A stretch of 64,000 nt of DNA from Atherix ibis (taxonomy: Eukaryota; Arthropoda; Insecta; Diptera; Athericidae): NCBI GenBank assembly GCA_958298945.1, contig OY282609.1, forward strand, positions 65,320,220 to 65,384,219, read 5' to 3'. Each line of letters opens with the position of its first letter. Within the stretch, counting starts at the first letter, position 1. Positions 47,187 to 57,915 of the stretch are shown here, piece after piece. The notes beneath the pieces are model-generated. The model made no database searches. It saw only the letters and a list, made by a program, of their open reading frames with translations, and was not told the origin of the DNA. Made by a program: the position numbers and the translations under genes.

Positions 47187-47987
47187 ATTCTGTTGGTGCT
47201 CATGTCTCTCATTTATACCGACAAGTTTGGCCATTTTGAATGTTCAGTTAATTTTTGACAGCTGCTTTGCTTGCACGTGTTTTGGCTCGTCTTCGATTTT
47301 TGCCCATTTTCGACCAAAAACAGCATCGCATTAACATTGCTAAGGAGCTGTTGGACTCTGTCCACGATGACCCAAATTTGCTCCAAAGGGTCATAACTTG
47401 TGACGAATCATGGTTTATGATTATGACGTGAAAACCAAAGCTCAATCATCCCAATGGAAGCTGCCGCACGAGCCAAGACCGAAAAAAGCGCGCCAACTTA
47501 CCGAAAACTGTACAGTTTTCTTCGATTACAGAGGCATGGTGCATCATGAGTTCTTGCCAGAGGGTAGAACGGTCAATAAGGAATATTACCTGCAAGTTGC
47601 GTGAAGCAATCCGCAAGAAACGCCCGGATTTGTGGAAGAACAAAAATTGGCTTTTGCCATTTTTGGCCAAACACAATACACTAATAATGCCGCAGCCACC
47701 TTATTACCCAGATCTGGTCCCCTATGACTTTTTCTTGTTCCCGAAACTGAAGAGCTCCATGAAAGGACGACGCTACGCTACGATTGAGGAGATAAAGACG
47801 GCATCGAAGAAGGAGCTGAACAAGATCACAAAAAATGATTTTTTGAAGTGCTTTGACGAAAAAACGTTGGCGTAAGTGTATAATATCTGGTGGGGATTAC
47901 TTTCAAGGGGACAAAATAGATATTTATGAATAAACAAATAAGTTTTGAAAAAACACAAAATTCGCGACACTTTTTGAACAGACCACG
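47187..47987 (+). mobile_element. Group C mariner, double-deletion type, 5' end missing
   Basis: The sequence enters group C inside the leader (about 47187). The right end is good (CTTTTTGAACAGACCACG, then TA at 47988-47989). It has the shared N-terminal deletion (CGTCTTCGATTTTTGCCC into FDQKQHRINIAKELL, about 47300). It also has the shared loss of HHDNAPAHASLLVRE (NWLL joined to PFLAKHN near 47650-47665). Further losses lie in RSNVKVLL (reads RQLTENCTVFF) and near 47590-47600. The first Asp block CDESWF and the third (PPYYPDLVPYDFF) are present but in shifted frames. Confidence 0.88.
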
Positions 47988-47989
47988 TA

Positions 47990-48478
47990 TTCACCACCAA
48001 CAGAATAGTTTTCCTATTTAAAAATACGTATTGTCGTAAAAATAGAGAGTGACTTTTTTCGACACTATAAGAGTTTTTCTCTATTAAGCTTGAGTATTTT
48101 TCTGTTAGTCTTCTTCCATTGTTTTGGTTCACCACCTTAGGAAGTCATATAATTTTACTTATTTAATCGCCTAATAGAACAATTTTAATTTCGTCCCCTC
48201 AACCATGATAATTGTATCCGAAATGGTAACGAATGGCAAGTGCGAATAACTTCGATCTGATGCCGTATTTATTTAGTGCTTGACAGAACACTTCCATCCA
48301 TGTCGGATTTATTCCAAACCCTAAATGATTCTCACTTATAGGCATTCATACCAGCACACATTCTGTTTATTTGAGTATTTGTATTTAGTTTAATAACCTG
48401 ACAATATTAGAAAGACTTGCATGTTAATATATATTAATGATAAAACAAATAACAGAAAAGTATACATATAAGCTTAAA
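47990..48478. other. Unassigned DNA
   Basis: A less AT-rich stretch at about 48180-48360 has no recognisable coding. It may be old transposon sequence. Confidence 0.4.
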
Positions 48479-48860
48479 GCAATAACTAAAGTAATAAAAA
48501 ATTAAATAGTAATAATAATTTTATTTTCCTGAATGTTGGCTACTACATAAAGGCAAATATAATCTTTAGGAGCAAGAAACTCATCTACCACACGATATGC
48601 ACCAATTACACACTAAATTATAAACTCCAATGATAAAAGACAATTCACGTTAAACGAGTTATTTTTCTTATAAGTTCTTATTGTAAGTTTTAAGTGGCAA
48701 AATCCTTAGAAGCCTCTAGATTATGGCAGCACAGTACTTATACTTAGTATATTTTCCTCCTTTTTCTGTGGACTAATTTTATTTTCCATTCTCATTTAGA
48801 ATTGAACAATTGCTTTCGTATCTAAATTACGAATATAATAAAACTAAACTTAATGTTATG
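48479..48860 (+). repeat. Unclassified dispersed repeat, copy 2
   Basis: Homologous to 27671-27996, same orientation, sharing several blocks in the same order. This copy is about 55 bp longer because of an extra segment near 48570-48650. Both copies lie a few hundred bases downstream of a mariner remnant. Confidence 0.8.
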
Positions 48861-51103
48861 TGATAAAAAAAACTGGCCATTAATAGAAAAGACTTTGTTG
48901 AGGTAAATAGAAGAAAGAAAGAAATCTAATAGAAATAGACATACCATAAAATTATATCTTTAGAAGAATATTTGAAAGAGGGAAACTGTAAATAAACATA
49001 ATAATAGTAATAAATTATTATGGTAAATACTATAATTTAAGCAACAGATTATAGAAATAGTGTAAAAATTGAAATGCGAATATAAAATTCTATTACTCAT
49101 AAAAAGTTGAACTACAATAATAATGAGATAAAACACGTAAGTGTATGATTTGAGGTAATTTTATTTAAAAACATATAAAATTCAATGCGAAAAACAAATG
49201 AAGAAGAAGAATAGAAGTAATAAAACTACAACAAAATGAAATCATGTTTTTAACCAATTTACTAAATAAATAATCAGTACTTTGGTATCAATCAACAGTC
49301 CCAAAGGTAGGTAAAATTAAATCGTACAAGGGCATAAAAATCATGGACCAAACAGCCACTCCTGTTAGAACCAAGTAGAAAACTGCTTTAACAATAGATT
49401 AACAGTGGACTACCATGAACTTAGGAATTTAACATCCTATTCGAATAGGGTGTTTTAAGGAAACCTCTTCCTCAGTGCCAATGGCTGAATTTTATAAAAC
49501 TGCAATTTCATCTTATTTAGTTTTCAAGAGCTACCAAACTAACTAGTAATAAGAATTAGACAAAAATCTGTACATGCATTTATTTTGTATTAAAACGATG
49601 TACTTGTAGTTGGAATGGAGAAGACTAAAAATTTCTCAACGGAAGAAACGATAATAATGGCCATAGGACTAAGCGCTCATGAAGTTAGTGAAGGTGGACA
49701 TTCTTTATGATATCGTAAATGTAACGTGCTACTTATTGAGCTGAACATTAAAGATTCCAAAAGAATACATTAAGTTTTCTCTATCTCTTTCTTTTCTTAT
49801 TTTTTTTTTTTTGTTGCTTCAAAACAAACCAAAAAAAATATTGTAAAAAAGATAACCAAGAAATAAAATAGGCAAAAAAATTATTCACTCTGATAAAAAT
49901 CACGGAAGTGAAAAGTAACGACATCCAACAAGAACAAATTATAGAAAATTCTATAAAATCTGAACACGGATTACATAGACAACTGGTTGGAGGCAAAGCT
50001 GAAAGTACATATTTGCAAGAAGTCATCAAACTAACAACTAGTCAGCAAAATTGTATGCGAGCCATTCAAATAACCATCCAGGTTAGCCTTTCATATACAA
50101 ATACTCGTGTATCGGGAACCAACCTTTAATCTATGAGTTCTTCCCTAGTCTAGGATGTATGAATGTACATATTCGTGGTCGTATATTCATGCTTTTACCA
50201 GAGTCCAAATCAAAGCGAGTCAATTTCGCTTTAGTTGAGTTGGATTGAGTTGATTTTAAATTGAACTGAACTGAAAACTAAGAACTTAAATAATGCCTAG
50301 TGACCGTTCTCAGGTGCAATGCCCTTCAATTACATCGTCTTCCTTGTACACTTACAACTGCTCAATGGCCTGTGAACTATATCATCATTTATAGGAAATT
50401 ATGTGTACTGTATAGATTTGAAAATGAAAATTGCGCGCACATAGTACAATAAATGTTGAAATAACATTAAATCGGCGTAAAAGTATATTAAAGTGTTTTA
50501 CACTTTTACAGTACATTCTATTCTTCGTTGTTACTCCTTTCCCCATACGATAGGTTCCTTCCCATCCAGAATTTGTAAAAGTAGAAAATATATTGTACAT
50601 TATTAACAACAAAGTTAAAGGAAGTCTATAGAACGTAACCTTGCCCTCCAGATAGATAGAAAGTTAGGGAAAATAAACCGGAACAGTCTGCGACTAACAA
50701 ACTGAAGAATCTTGTGAAGGTTAGAAATAGTAAATATACTAGAAATCATAATCTAGCAAAAAGAAGAATAAAAAATAAAAATAATAAGAGTCCATAGTCA
50801 GCAGCAACAACAATCCACAGATGAGTGATAAACACAAACACGAGTTTTCCTTGGGACCACAGAATCTCAGGGAATCCACTGAAATTGGTCTAATTACATG
50901 GTCATGTAAACATGCTCAGTGTGGTTGCACGTTTAACTATGGTGGTATAGACAAAGTGAATTTTCCATCTTTATATGAAATCAGAAGGAACTCTGCGGTT
51001 TTACGCAATAGGATGCAGTAAAGCATGTCCAAGTTTATATATTTTATGTCTGTCTAGTCTCATTTTATGATATTACTTATTTTTTAAGGGTAGTATGTAT
51101 ACA
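48861..51103. other. AT-rich DNA, no gene seen
   Basis: Open frames of 60-82 residues (for example 49781-50029 minus, 50821-51021 plus) show no family signature. A run of TTGAG/TGAAC-type pentamers at about 50216-50280 resembles the pentamer array at 57815-57915. Confidence 0.4.
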
Positions 51104-51940
51104 CGAGGTGTGGCAGAGAAATAGTGAAACTGGCATCACTGAAAGCGATCTGGGAAGATTGCGGCCTTCCCCTTAACATAGTTTATTAGGTTAGTCCCTC
51201 AAAGACTTGCAGTACGTGACCCTTTGGAGAGTGATGAGTAAAGTTTGCTTAGATTCATTTTTAAAACTTTTTTCATGTAATGAGTCTGGCTTTCCTAAGA
51301 GCGATGTGGCAGTACTGGGCACTTCTCCTCTTTACATTAATCTCACTTAGATGTGCGATACAAGTTTCTACCTCGTCCGGTTGGTACCCGAATAGAGTGT
51401 GATTAGTGAAGTTGTGTTTTGGAAGTGCCTTACGAAAAATGGAATAGAGAAATTTGAAGCAACGAGTTTGACCTGTAAAAAGCTGTAACGGGGATTGTTT
51501 CTTACCAAGTTTTTTATGCAAAAGTCCTCGAAAGTACAGAAAAAGGGTTCTTTGCATCAGATCGGATATTGCAGACATCTGGATGCTGCAGCACGACAAC
51601 GTTTACTGTCACACGGCCATCTCCATAAACGAGTTTTTGTAGGAAAAGGTGATTCTCCAGCCCCCCTATTCACCTGACCAAAGTCCGTATGATTTTTCTA
51701 TGTTTCCCTAAATTGAAAACCACTTGAAATAACTTCATATTTGTTCTGTGGATAATATCCAAAGGAGTATAACTGAGAAGGTGAAGGCAACACTGCAACG
51801 CCAAGCAACTCACTTTAAAAGAGTTAACATCAATGTATAAAAATAAAATAAAATTATTACAATTATATATAGTTACTGGTAATATTTTTAAAGAAAATTC
51901 ATTACTAAAACCAGTTTCATTATTTTTGTACCACACCTCG
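51104..51940 (+). mobile_element. Group F mariner, best copy, heavily mutated
   Basis: Ends match as inverted repeats: CGAGGTGTGGCAGAGAAATA on the left and ATTTTTGTACCACACCTCG on the right. A TA follows on the right (51941-51942), while the left flank reads CA, probably a mutated TA. At 837 bp it is shorter than a full mariner. Readable codons on the plus strand include WMLQHDN, CHTAISINEFL (about 51590-51640), a damaged PPYSPD...YDFSMFPKLK stretch (about 51657-51715) and VDNIQRSI-like sequence (about 51745-51770). No open frame survives. It anchors the recognition of the other F remnants at 14730, 25860 and 37895. Confidence 0.82.
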
Positions 51941-51942
51941 TA

Positions 51943-54793
51943 CATGCAAGCTTTCTGAAAATTTCTATTCCTGTCTTCAGAAAAACTGTTGAATTTTTTT
52001 CTCTCCAAATTTTCACCTCGAATTCTTTTTTTAATAGGTAAAAATTTTTTTGTTATTAGTTTATTAAATTACTTATTATTGATTATCCAAATAAATAACG
52101 TTTTTGAATGTAAAATTTGAATTTGAATATAAACAGTGGATCCATAGATGAGTGAGTATGTGTAGATGAAAATATGACTTGAACAAAACTAGTTACAGAA
52201 AAATAGTATCGATGTTAGTGGCAGGGTGTTGACTTGATGCAAGCTTGGTAAAACGTCTCGTTGTCATTTGAGACTTAACTACATTTGGTACAATAAAGAT
52301 TACCGCGAAAAACCCAACCGTGTCGATGAAAGTAGCTATTTTTTTAAACTTGTTGCAAAGACGAGAGGCCAATGCGAAATAACAGAAGAAGAATCAGCCA
52401 ATTCAGTAGAGGTGGAACTGAAGAGAACAGACAAATGGACGATAATGACGACGACCTTCACAGAAAGACCCCGGTGCTTTGCAAAGTGGAAGCTAGTGGA
52501 CAGATTTTTGGTTTGCATCTAACACCGCAACTGAACGATCGCCATTTGAAATTGCTAAAAAAGCTATTTTATTTTTTACAAGAAATTCATTTCTTATTAA
52601 ATAAGATTTTTTGAATAGATTTAGAAATCATCAATTTTTTTATTTCAAACAAAATTCTAACGATAAACGGGTTTTGCACAAGAAAATGAGATTCATTCAA
52701 AAAATTTACATAAAAAGCGATCTTGTATTTTCATGAAGTAATAAATTTATTGAGTTTTTATTTAATATTAACTCAGCTGTATATACGAGTATATATTTGG
52801 GAAAAAATTATTTCATTTAAGTCGAGTTATTTTGTCTTATTTAATGAAAAGAATAAATGTTTTCTTTCTAAAAGTTAATACTTTTATAATATTGGGATTT
52901 GCTCGGAAGATACTCGTGTCGGTAAAATAAAATTTAAAATACACTACCTAGAGGGAATTTTGAACTGATGGATAAATCTAGGATCTAGAGTTCTTGTGCT
53001 AAATAATATGCACACGTAAACAACTTGACAAAAAATTCATAGGGTATTCTTATCAAATCGGATCGACTATATTTTATCCGATATTGTCACTTATGCAAAT
53101 TTCTTAGCTGAAAAAAATCAAATTGAAGACGGGGGGTGGTGATGGATTATTTTCCATCTCCGGTCCTCATATATGAGACATGTTCACAAGAGTACTGGTA
53201 CTATTCAATTTTAATACATTCTGCACTCGACAGGATGTTCAGAACTAGTGATTTATTACCAATCGTCTGGAATATATCGTAACCGTTTGGGTATTTATAT
53301 CTTTGGACGTAGGTTAACATATCGGTAGGACATTGGTAATCAGGAGACTTATCTCTTTATGCCAGAACTGCAACAGCAGCAGGTTTTCGAAAGGGGCCCA
53401 GAGTACTTATTGGCAAGTCAATATACAATAAAATCGATGGTTCATTGGCATGAATAGCACAGATCGTCTCGAGATGAATTATTACCTGCATAAAAGTACT
53501 TGGATCAGACGATGATATTTCTTAGATCATTCTTTCCAGTTAACCATCATTTTTATACTTATTTCCATAGATTTTTTGCCCTTTTCCTTTGTTATTTTCT
53601 GTTCCTAACTTATGGTTTTTTTTTTCAAACAAACATATATAATAAATAATAGAATATTCTGTTCAATTAACCACATCAATTTCGCATGGTATTTTTGGCT
53701 GATCTCAAAAAAATACTAGTAACAATGACCACTATGACGATTAAGTCAATATTAACGATGGTGGTTTTCATAATAATGATCTGATGGTTTCCTAATTTCA
53801 CAACATTGTAAATTAGATTTGAGACAACATTTTTATAATCGCTTGACTGCCTTGAAATTTCCGGAAAAAAATTTATTTTCAAATTAAATAGGACACAATA
53901 TAAATATTCAATTTTTTACTTTTTATGAAGCGTGTATGATGATACCAAAGTTTTAAAATGCGGAAAATATCCTAACAAGAAATTCTCCAAATTCATTTTT
54001 AATTGATTATTAAAGAAATTTCGTTTTGTAAATTATAATATAAATTATTAAAACTTAATTTAGCATTTCAAAATTACTAAAAATTATTACTTATACGACT
54101 GGTATTTCCGTCCAAAAATGGTAATATTTTTATTAGAAAATATTTTCTATAATTTGATCGTTAACGTTAAAATCGTAAGAGTATTCGACCGGAATACTAG
54201 AGTCTGATTTATTTCAATTTAATTTTCTTAAAAAGCAATTTTTCTTTATATATCAATATATGCATTTGTACCTCAATTGACCATTGGTCATTTATCTTAA
54301 TTATCGGTAATATCATAGGTTTTAATATGAAAAAACTCATCGGTATCAATTACAGAGTGACTTATAACGACGTATTCCATTCGGTTTTATTTACAGCGGC
54401 TATCATGGTACTAATAATGCGAAACATTTCAATCGAACAGACATAAATCAAATTCTGAATTTCCCAACAGTGAAAATATATTGTACAATTTTCATATATA
54501 TTCAATATTTGTAATGGAAAAAAAATTGCATTTGAAATTAAAGGTCAGCATTATTAGTATTTCTACATTTTTTATCAATTAATGAATCCAGAGTAGTTCA
54601 AAAATAGTGACCAATTATATAGGAAAATATATGTGCACTTTTATTTTTAATAGTCTTCATTATCCATAAATAAAAAATTGCTTATTATTCATTTAAAACA
54701 ATTGACAAATTATATTTAATTATTTTGCAACATTCTCTTATATTTCCTTAAACACAGTATGAGTTAGAAATATTGCAAATATTATCCATATTT
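51943..54793. other. AT-rich DNA with a GC-richer patch
   Basis: Open frames at 52268-52522 (84 residues, plus) and around 53676-53882 are unrecognised. The less AT-rich patch at 53130-53540 has no family match that I can see. No gene is claimed. Confidence 0.4.
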
Positions 54794-54846
54794 TATAGGA
54801 AAGATATTTGATTATACCAGGTGTATAATCAAATATCTTTCCTATA
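54794..54846. repeat. Perfect 23-bp palindrome spanning a mariner tip
   Basis: Arms 54794-54816 (flanking DNA plus the target TA) and 54824-54846 (inside the element) are perfect reverse complements around the loop CCAGGTG, which is the first seven bases of the M element. The inner arm replaces the normal continuation of the terminal repeat (AGCTTAAATCCGC) seen in other M copies. Confidence 0.93.
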
Positions 54847-56055
54847 CAAACCTATGTTTGGTCATAGATGGCGGGAGTGAGCGTATTAAGCTACCATGGG
54901 CACGCCATACTTTTTTTATGAGTTTGACATCTGTCAACATTAATCAGTGCACATTGTCAGCAATTTAGTACAACAACATACATTTTTCCTTTGTGCCAGA
55001 AAAATAGTATATGCGGGAAGCTCTGCTTTTCTGCTTTAATTTGAAGAAATCGGCTGCCGAATCACGTCGAATGCTTATGGAGGCCTATGGTGACAGTACT
55101 TTATCGGAAACAACGTGCCGAGATTGGTTTCGTCGGTTCAAAGACGGAAATTTTGACTTGTGGGACAAGAAGCGTGAAAATCTGCCTTAGAAGGTTGAGG
55201 ACCTTTAAATGCAGGGTCTTTTGGACGAAGACAATACCCAATCGAAAAAAATGCTCGCGGAGCAATTGGGTGTTACTCAACCAGACATTTCCATGCGTCT
55301 GTGTGCCATGGGGAAGATTGAAAAGATCGGAAAATGGGTGCCTCATGAATTGAACGATAGGCAGATGGAGCGACGCCAAAACACGAAGGTCGTTCCTGCA
55401 TCGGATTGTGACAGGCGATGAAAAGTGGATATATTTCGAGAATCCTAAACGCAAGAAATCGTGGGTTGATCCCGGCCAACCATCAACATCCTCCCCAAGA
55501 CCAAATCGCTTCGGACGGAAGACGATGCTGTGCGTTTGCTGGGATCAGCAGGGTATCGTCTACTATGAGATGTTGAAACCTGGTAAAATTGTCAATGCCC
55601 ACCGCTACCACCAACAACTGATCAAATTGCATCATGCTCTGCGTAAAAAAAGGACGGATTATCGACAAAGACATGACAAGCTGATTTTCCTCCACGACAA
55701 CGCACCATCGCACACGTCAAAAATGGTCCGAAACTACTTGGAGATACTCAACTCGGAGGTGCTACCCCACCCCGCTTATTCACCAAACCTGGTACCTTCC
55801 GACTACCACCTGTTTTCGTCGATGGGCGGCTCGCTCGCTGAGCAGCACTTCGATTCTTACGAAGATGTCCGAAAATGGCTTGATGAATGGTTTGCCTCGA
55901 AAGAGAAGGAATTTTTTTGGCGTGGTATCCACAAATTGCCCGAGAGATGGAAAAAATGTGTAGCTAGCGAGGGTAAGTACTTAAAATAAATTTGTTTTTG
56001 CATTCTATGAAAAAACATGTTTTTTTGACTAAAACACAGCGGATTTAAGCTTATA
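54817..56055 (+). mobile_element. Group M mariner copy 5, rearranged 5' end
   Basis: Plus-strand Mos1-like element. The 5' tip keeps CCAGGTGTATA after TA (54815-54816), but its next 25 or so bases are an inverted copy of the flank (54824-54846). From about 54853 the normal leader resumes (TTTGGTCATAGATGG). The 3' end shows CAGCGGATTTAAGCTTATAC (56036-56055) and then leaves the family before CCTGGTA. The terminal repeats no longer pair properly. Confidence 0.92.
55011..55989 (+). pseudogene. Mariner transposase pseudogene (group M copy 5)
   Basis: From ATG 55011 the N-terminal half reads MREALLFCFNLKKSAAESRR and CRDWFRRFKDGNFDLWDKK, then meets TAG (about 55188) and TAA (about 55206). It resumes with GLLDEDNTQSKKMLAEQLGV, then GKIEKIGKWVPHELNDRQME. 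About 30 bases (the CEILL...KRK codons near 55384) are deleted, shifting the frame. The catalytic half is open from TGDEKW at 55408 to the stop at 55987-55989: HDNAPSHTSK, then YSPNLVPSDYHLF, ending KYLK. All three Asp ligands are present in that piece (SPDLAPSD has become SPNLVPSD, with the ligand kept). It is the best-preserved M catalytic domain in the window. Confidence 0.88.
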
Positions 56056-57814
56056 CTTAAATCTATATAAAATCATTTCAAATAACTTTTTTCCTATCAT
56101 AAATTTTATCAATTTTTTTTTTCAAAAGGCTTGAAATTCTTTTACACTTTGTTGATTTTAAGTAAAAATTTACATCCTTGTCACTCCCAAATAATAATCA
56201 TGAAAAGTTAAGATTTTATTCTAAAAGAGAGAAATTTTTACGCATTATTATTTAAACACATCCGAGGTAAGTATTAATCGAATGGGATGGGAATGCACAC
56301 CGTGTGAAAATGGTTAAAAAAATTCCATTGTAATTATTATATAAATAGATATTTGTAGACATTTTATTTTTTATATGTCATCATCATATTTAGTAGCATT
56401 AATTATGGAGAAAATAATAATACTTCCAGAAAACAATCAAGTGAACGAAACGCAAGTTCAGAATCAATGAGAGACACATGATCATGTCATAAGATTAAAT
56501 ATATTCAAATCAATGTCAAGTTATGTTATTAGAAGCTTTATTAAATCCAAAGTGTACATGTTTATAGGAAAATACTCAAACGATCCATTGACTGTGAACC
56601 CAATTGAAATAAGTAATGTTCCAAGTCATTGGAAAAATCCTTCTTATAGATTAGTGCCTGTTTGAAATTAAAATTAAGGAAAGGGATCTTCACACTTCTA
56701 AGTACCTTTTTGAAATTTACTTAGATGTATTCTAATTGAATGAATACTCTTCAATCATCGCTGGCGGTTGCTATTGGCGAAGCCAATCTGTGTAAGATAA
56801 TCGACACCTAATGTCGCAGCCATTCGCCATGTCATTCGAAGATCTGTCCTTGCTTTACCGCCACCCGACTTTCAGATTTAGTAAAAACTTTTCACTGAAT
56901 AGTAGTAAATCACATTTAATTGTAAATTCAAAATGTAGTCGTATAATACAAGTGATAAGTATTTTTTTCTTCCTCTGAAGTGGTAATTTATATGTCCACC
57001 TCAGTTTCGTTATTCACCTGACCCTATAGAAAACCGTAACATTATTTTGAAGGAAAAAAAAAACAAGGATTACATATATGAAGTGAATTTAAATTTACTA
57101 TTTTGTGTCAGGCAATTAATTAAATAATATCGAGAAATTTTTGTATTTCCAACATCAAATTTTTAATGTTGTAGTGTTCGTGATGAAAATATATTCCTAC
57201 AAAAAAACCAACTAGTTTCCTTCTGATTTCGGAAATAAAACCAAATCATTAGTACCACGAACAATCTCTTTGAAACTATTTTTCGGATTTTAAGAATTTT
57301 TTGCATGAATTAAGACCAGAAAAATACGCGAATTCGTTCCAATTTAGAGGTCAACAATTATTCGCTTTCAAAATTACTCGTAATGAAGTTGAATTTGGAA
57401 GAAAAAGCAAACCATTCAGAGATATGAAAATAACTCGCGTCTCTGTTCTGTCTTTTCAACCTCTTTCTTTCTTTTAATATTATTATTATTATAATTATTA
57501 TTATCGTGAATTTTTTTTGTTGATTCTTTTGGTTTCTTACCAAAAAAATTACATTTATTTTTATTTTCCTTTGGAAATTATTATGCATAAATGAAAATAT
57601 CTTAACGTAGTCAGTCCCCTCCAATGAAATGCGAAATTCTTAAAGGAAACGATCAGAATTCTAAAATTAACTGAAAAAAAAGCACGCCGTGAAATTATGG
57701 TAAATGCTAAAAAGATGGGGATAAATAAAATTTAATGAAAGGAAAGCAAATAAAAAAGTTTTCAAAAGCCCGGTTTGTCGATTTAGCACCACTAAAAGCC
57801 AAGTCAACTTAGAG
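56056..57814. other. AT-rich DNA, no gene seen
   Basis: No supported feature except the ATT microsatellite near 57476-57503. A less AT-rich patch at 56755-56880 has no recognised content. Confidence 0.5.
57476..57503. repeat. (ATT)n microsatellite
   Basis: Short run of ATT/TTA trinucleotides with one interruption. A second short ATT run occurs near 58962-58980. Confidence 0.85.
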
Positions 57815-57915
57815 TTTACTTCAATTCGATTCAATTCAACTCAATTCAATTCGACTCAGCTTAACTAAGCTCAACTTAACTCGATTCTGTTCAGTTCAGT
57901 TCAATTCAGCTTAAC
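57815..57915. repeat. Degenerate pentamer array (TTCAA/TCAAT type)
   Basis: About 20 consecutive 5-bp units such as TCAAT, TCAAC, TCGAT, TTAAC and TCAGT keep the 5-bp register with point changes. It is an interrupted pentanucleotide satellite. Confidence 0.8.

Noticed and set aside
49781..50029. 82-residue hydrophobic frame on the minus strand
   Set aside because: Much of it is coded by poly-A/T-rich sequence, and there is no homology or gene context.
50821..51021. 66-residue frame with several Cys and His, possible zinc-binding peptide
   Set aside because: The Cys/His spacing does not match a known zinc motif, and the frame is short and isolated.
52268..52522. 84-residue frame beginning with ATG, richer in charged residues
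   Set aside because: No family recognised, and opposite-strand and overlapping frames of similar size exist. Not enough to call a gene.
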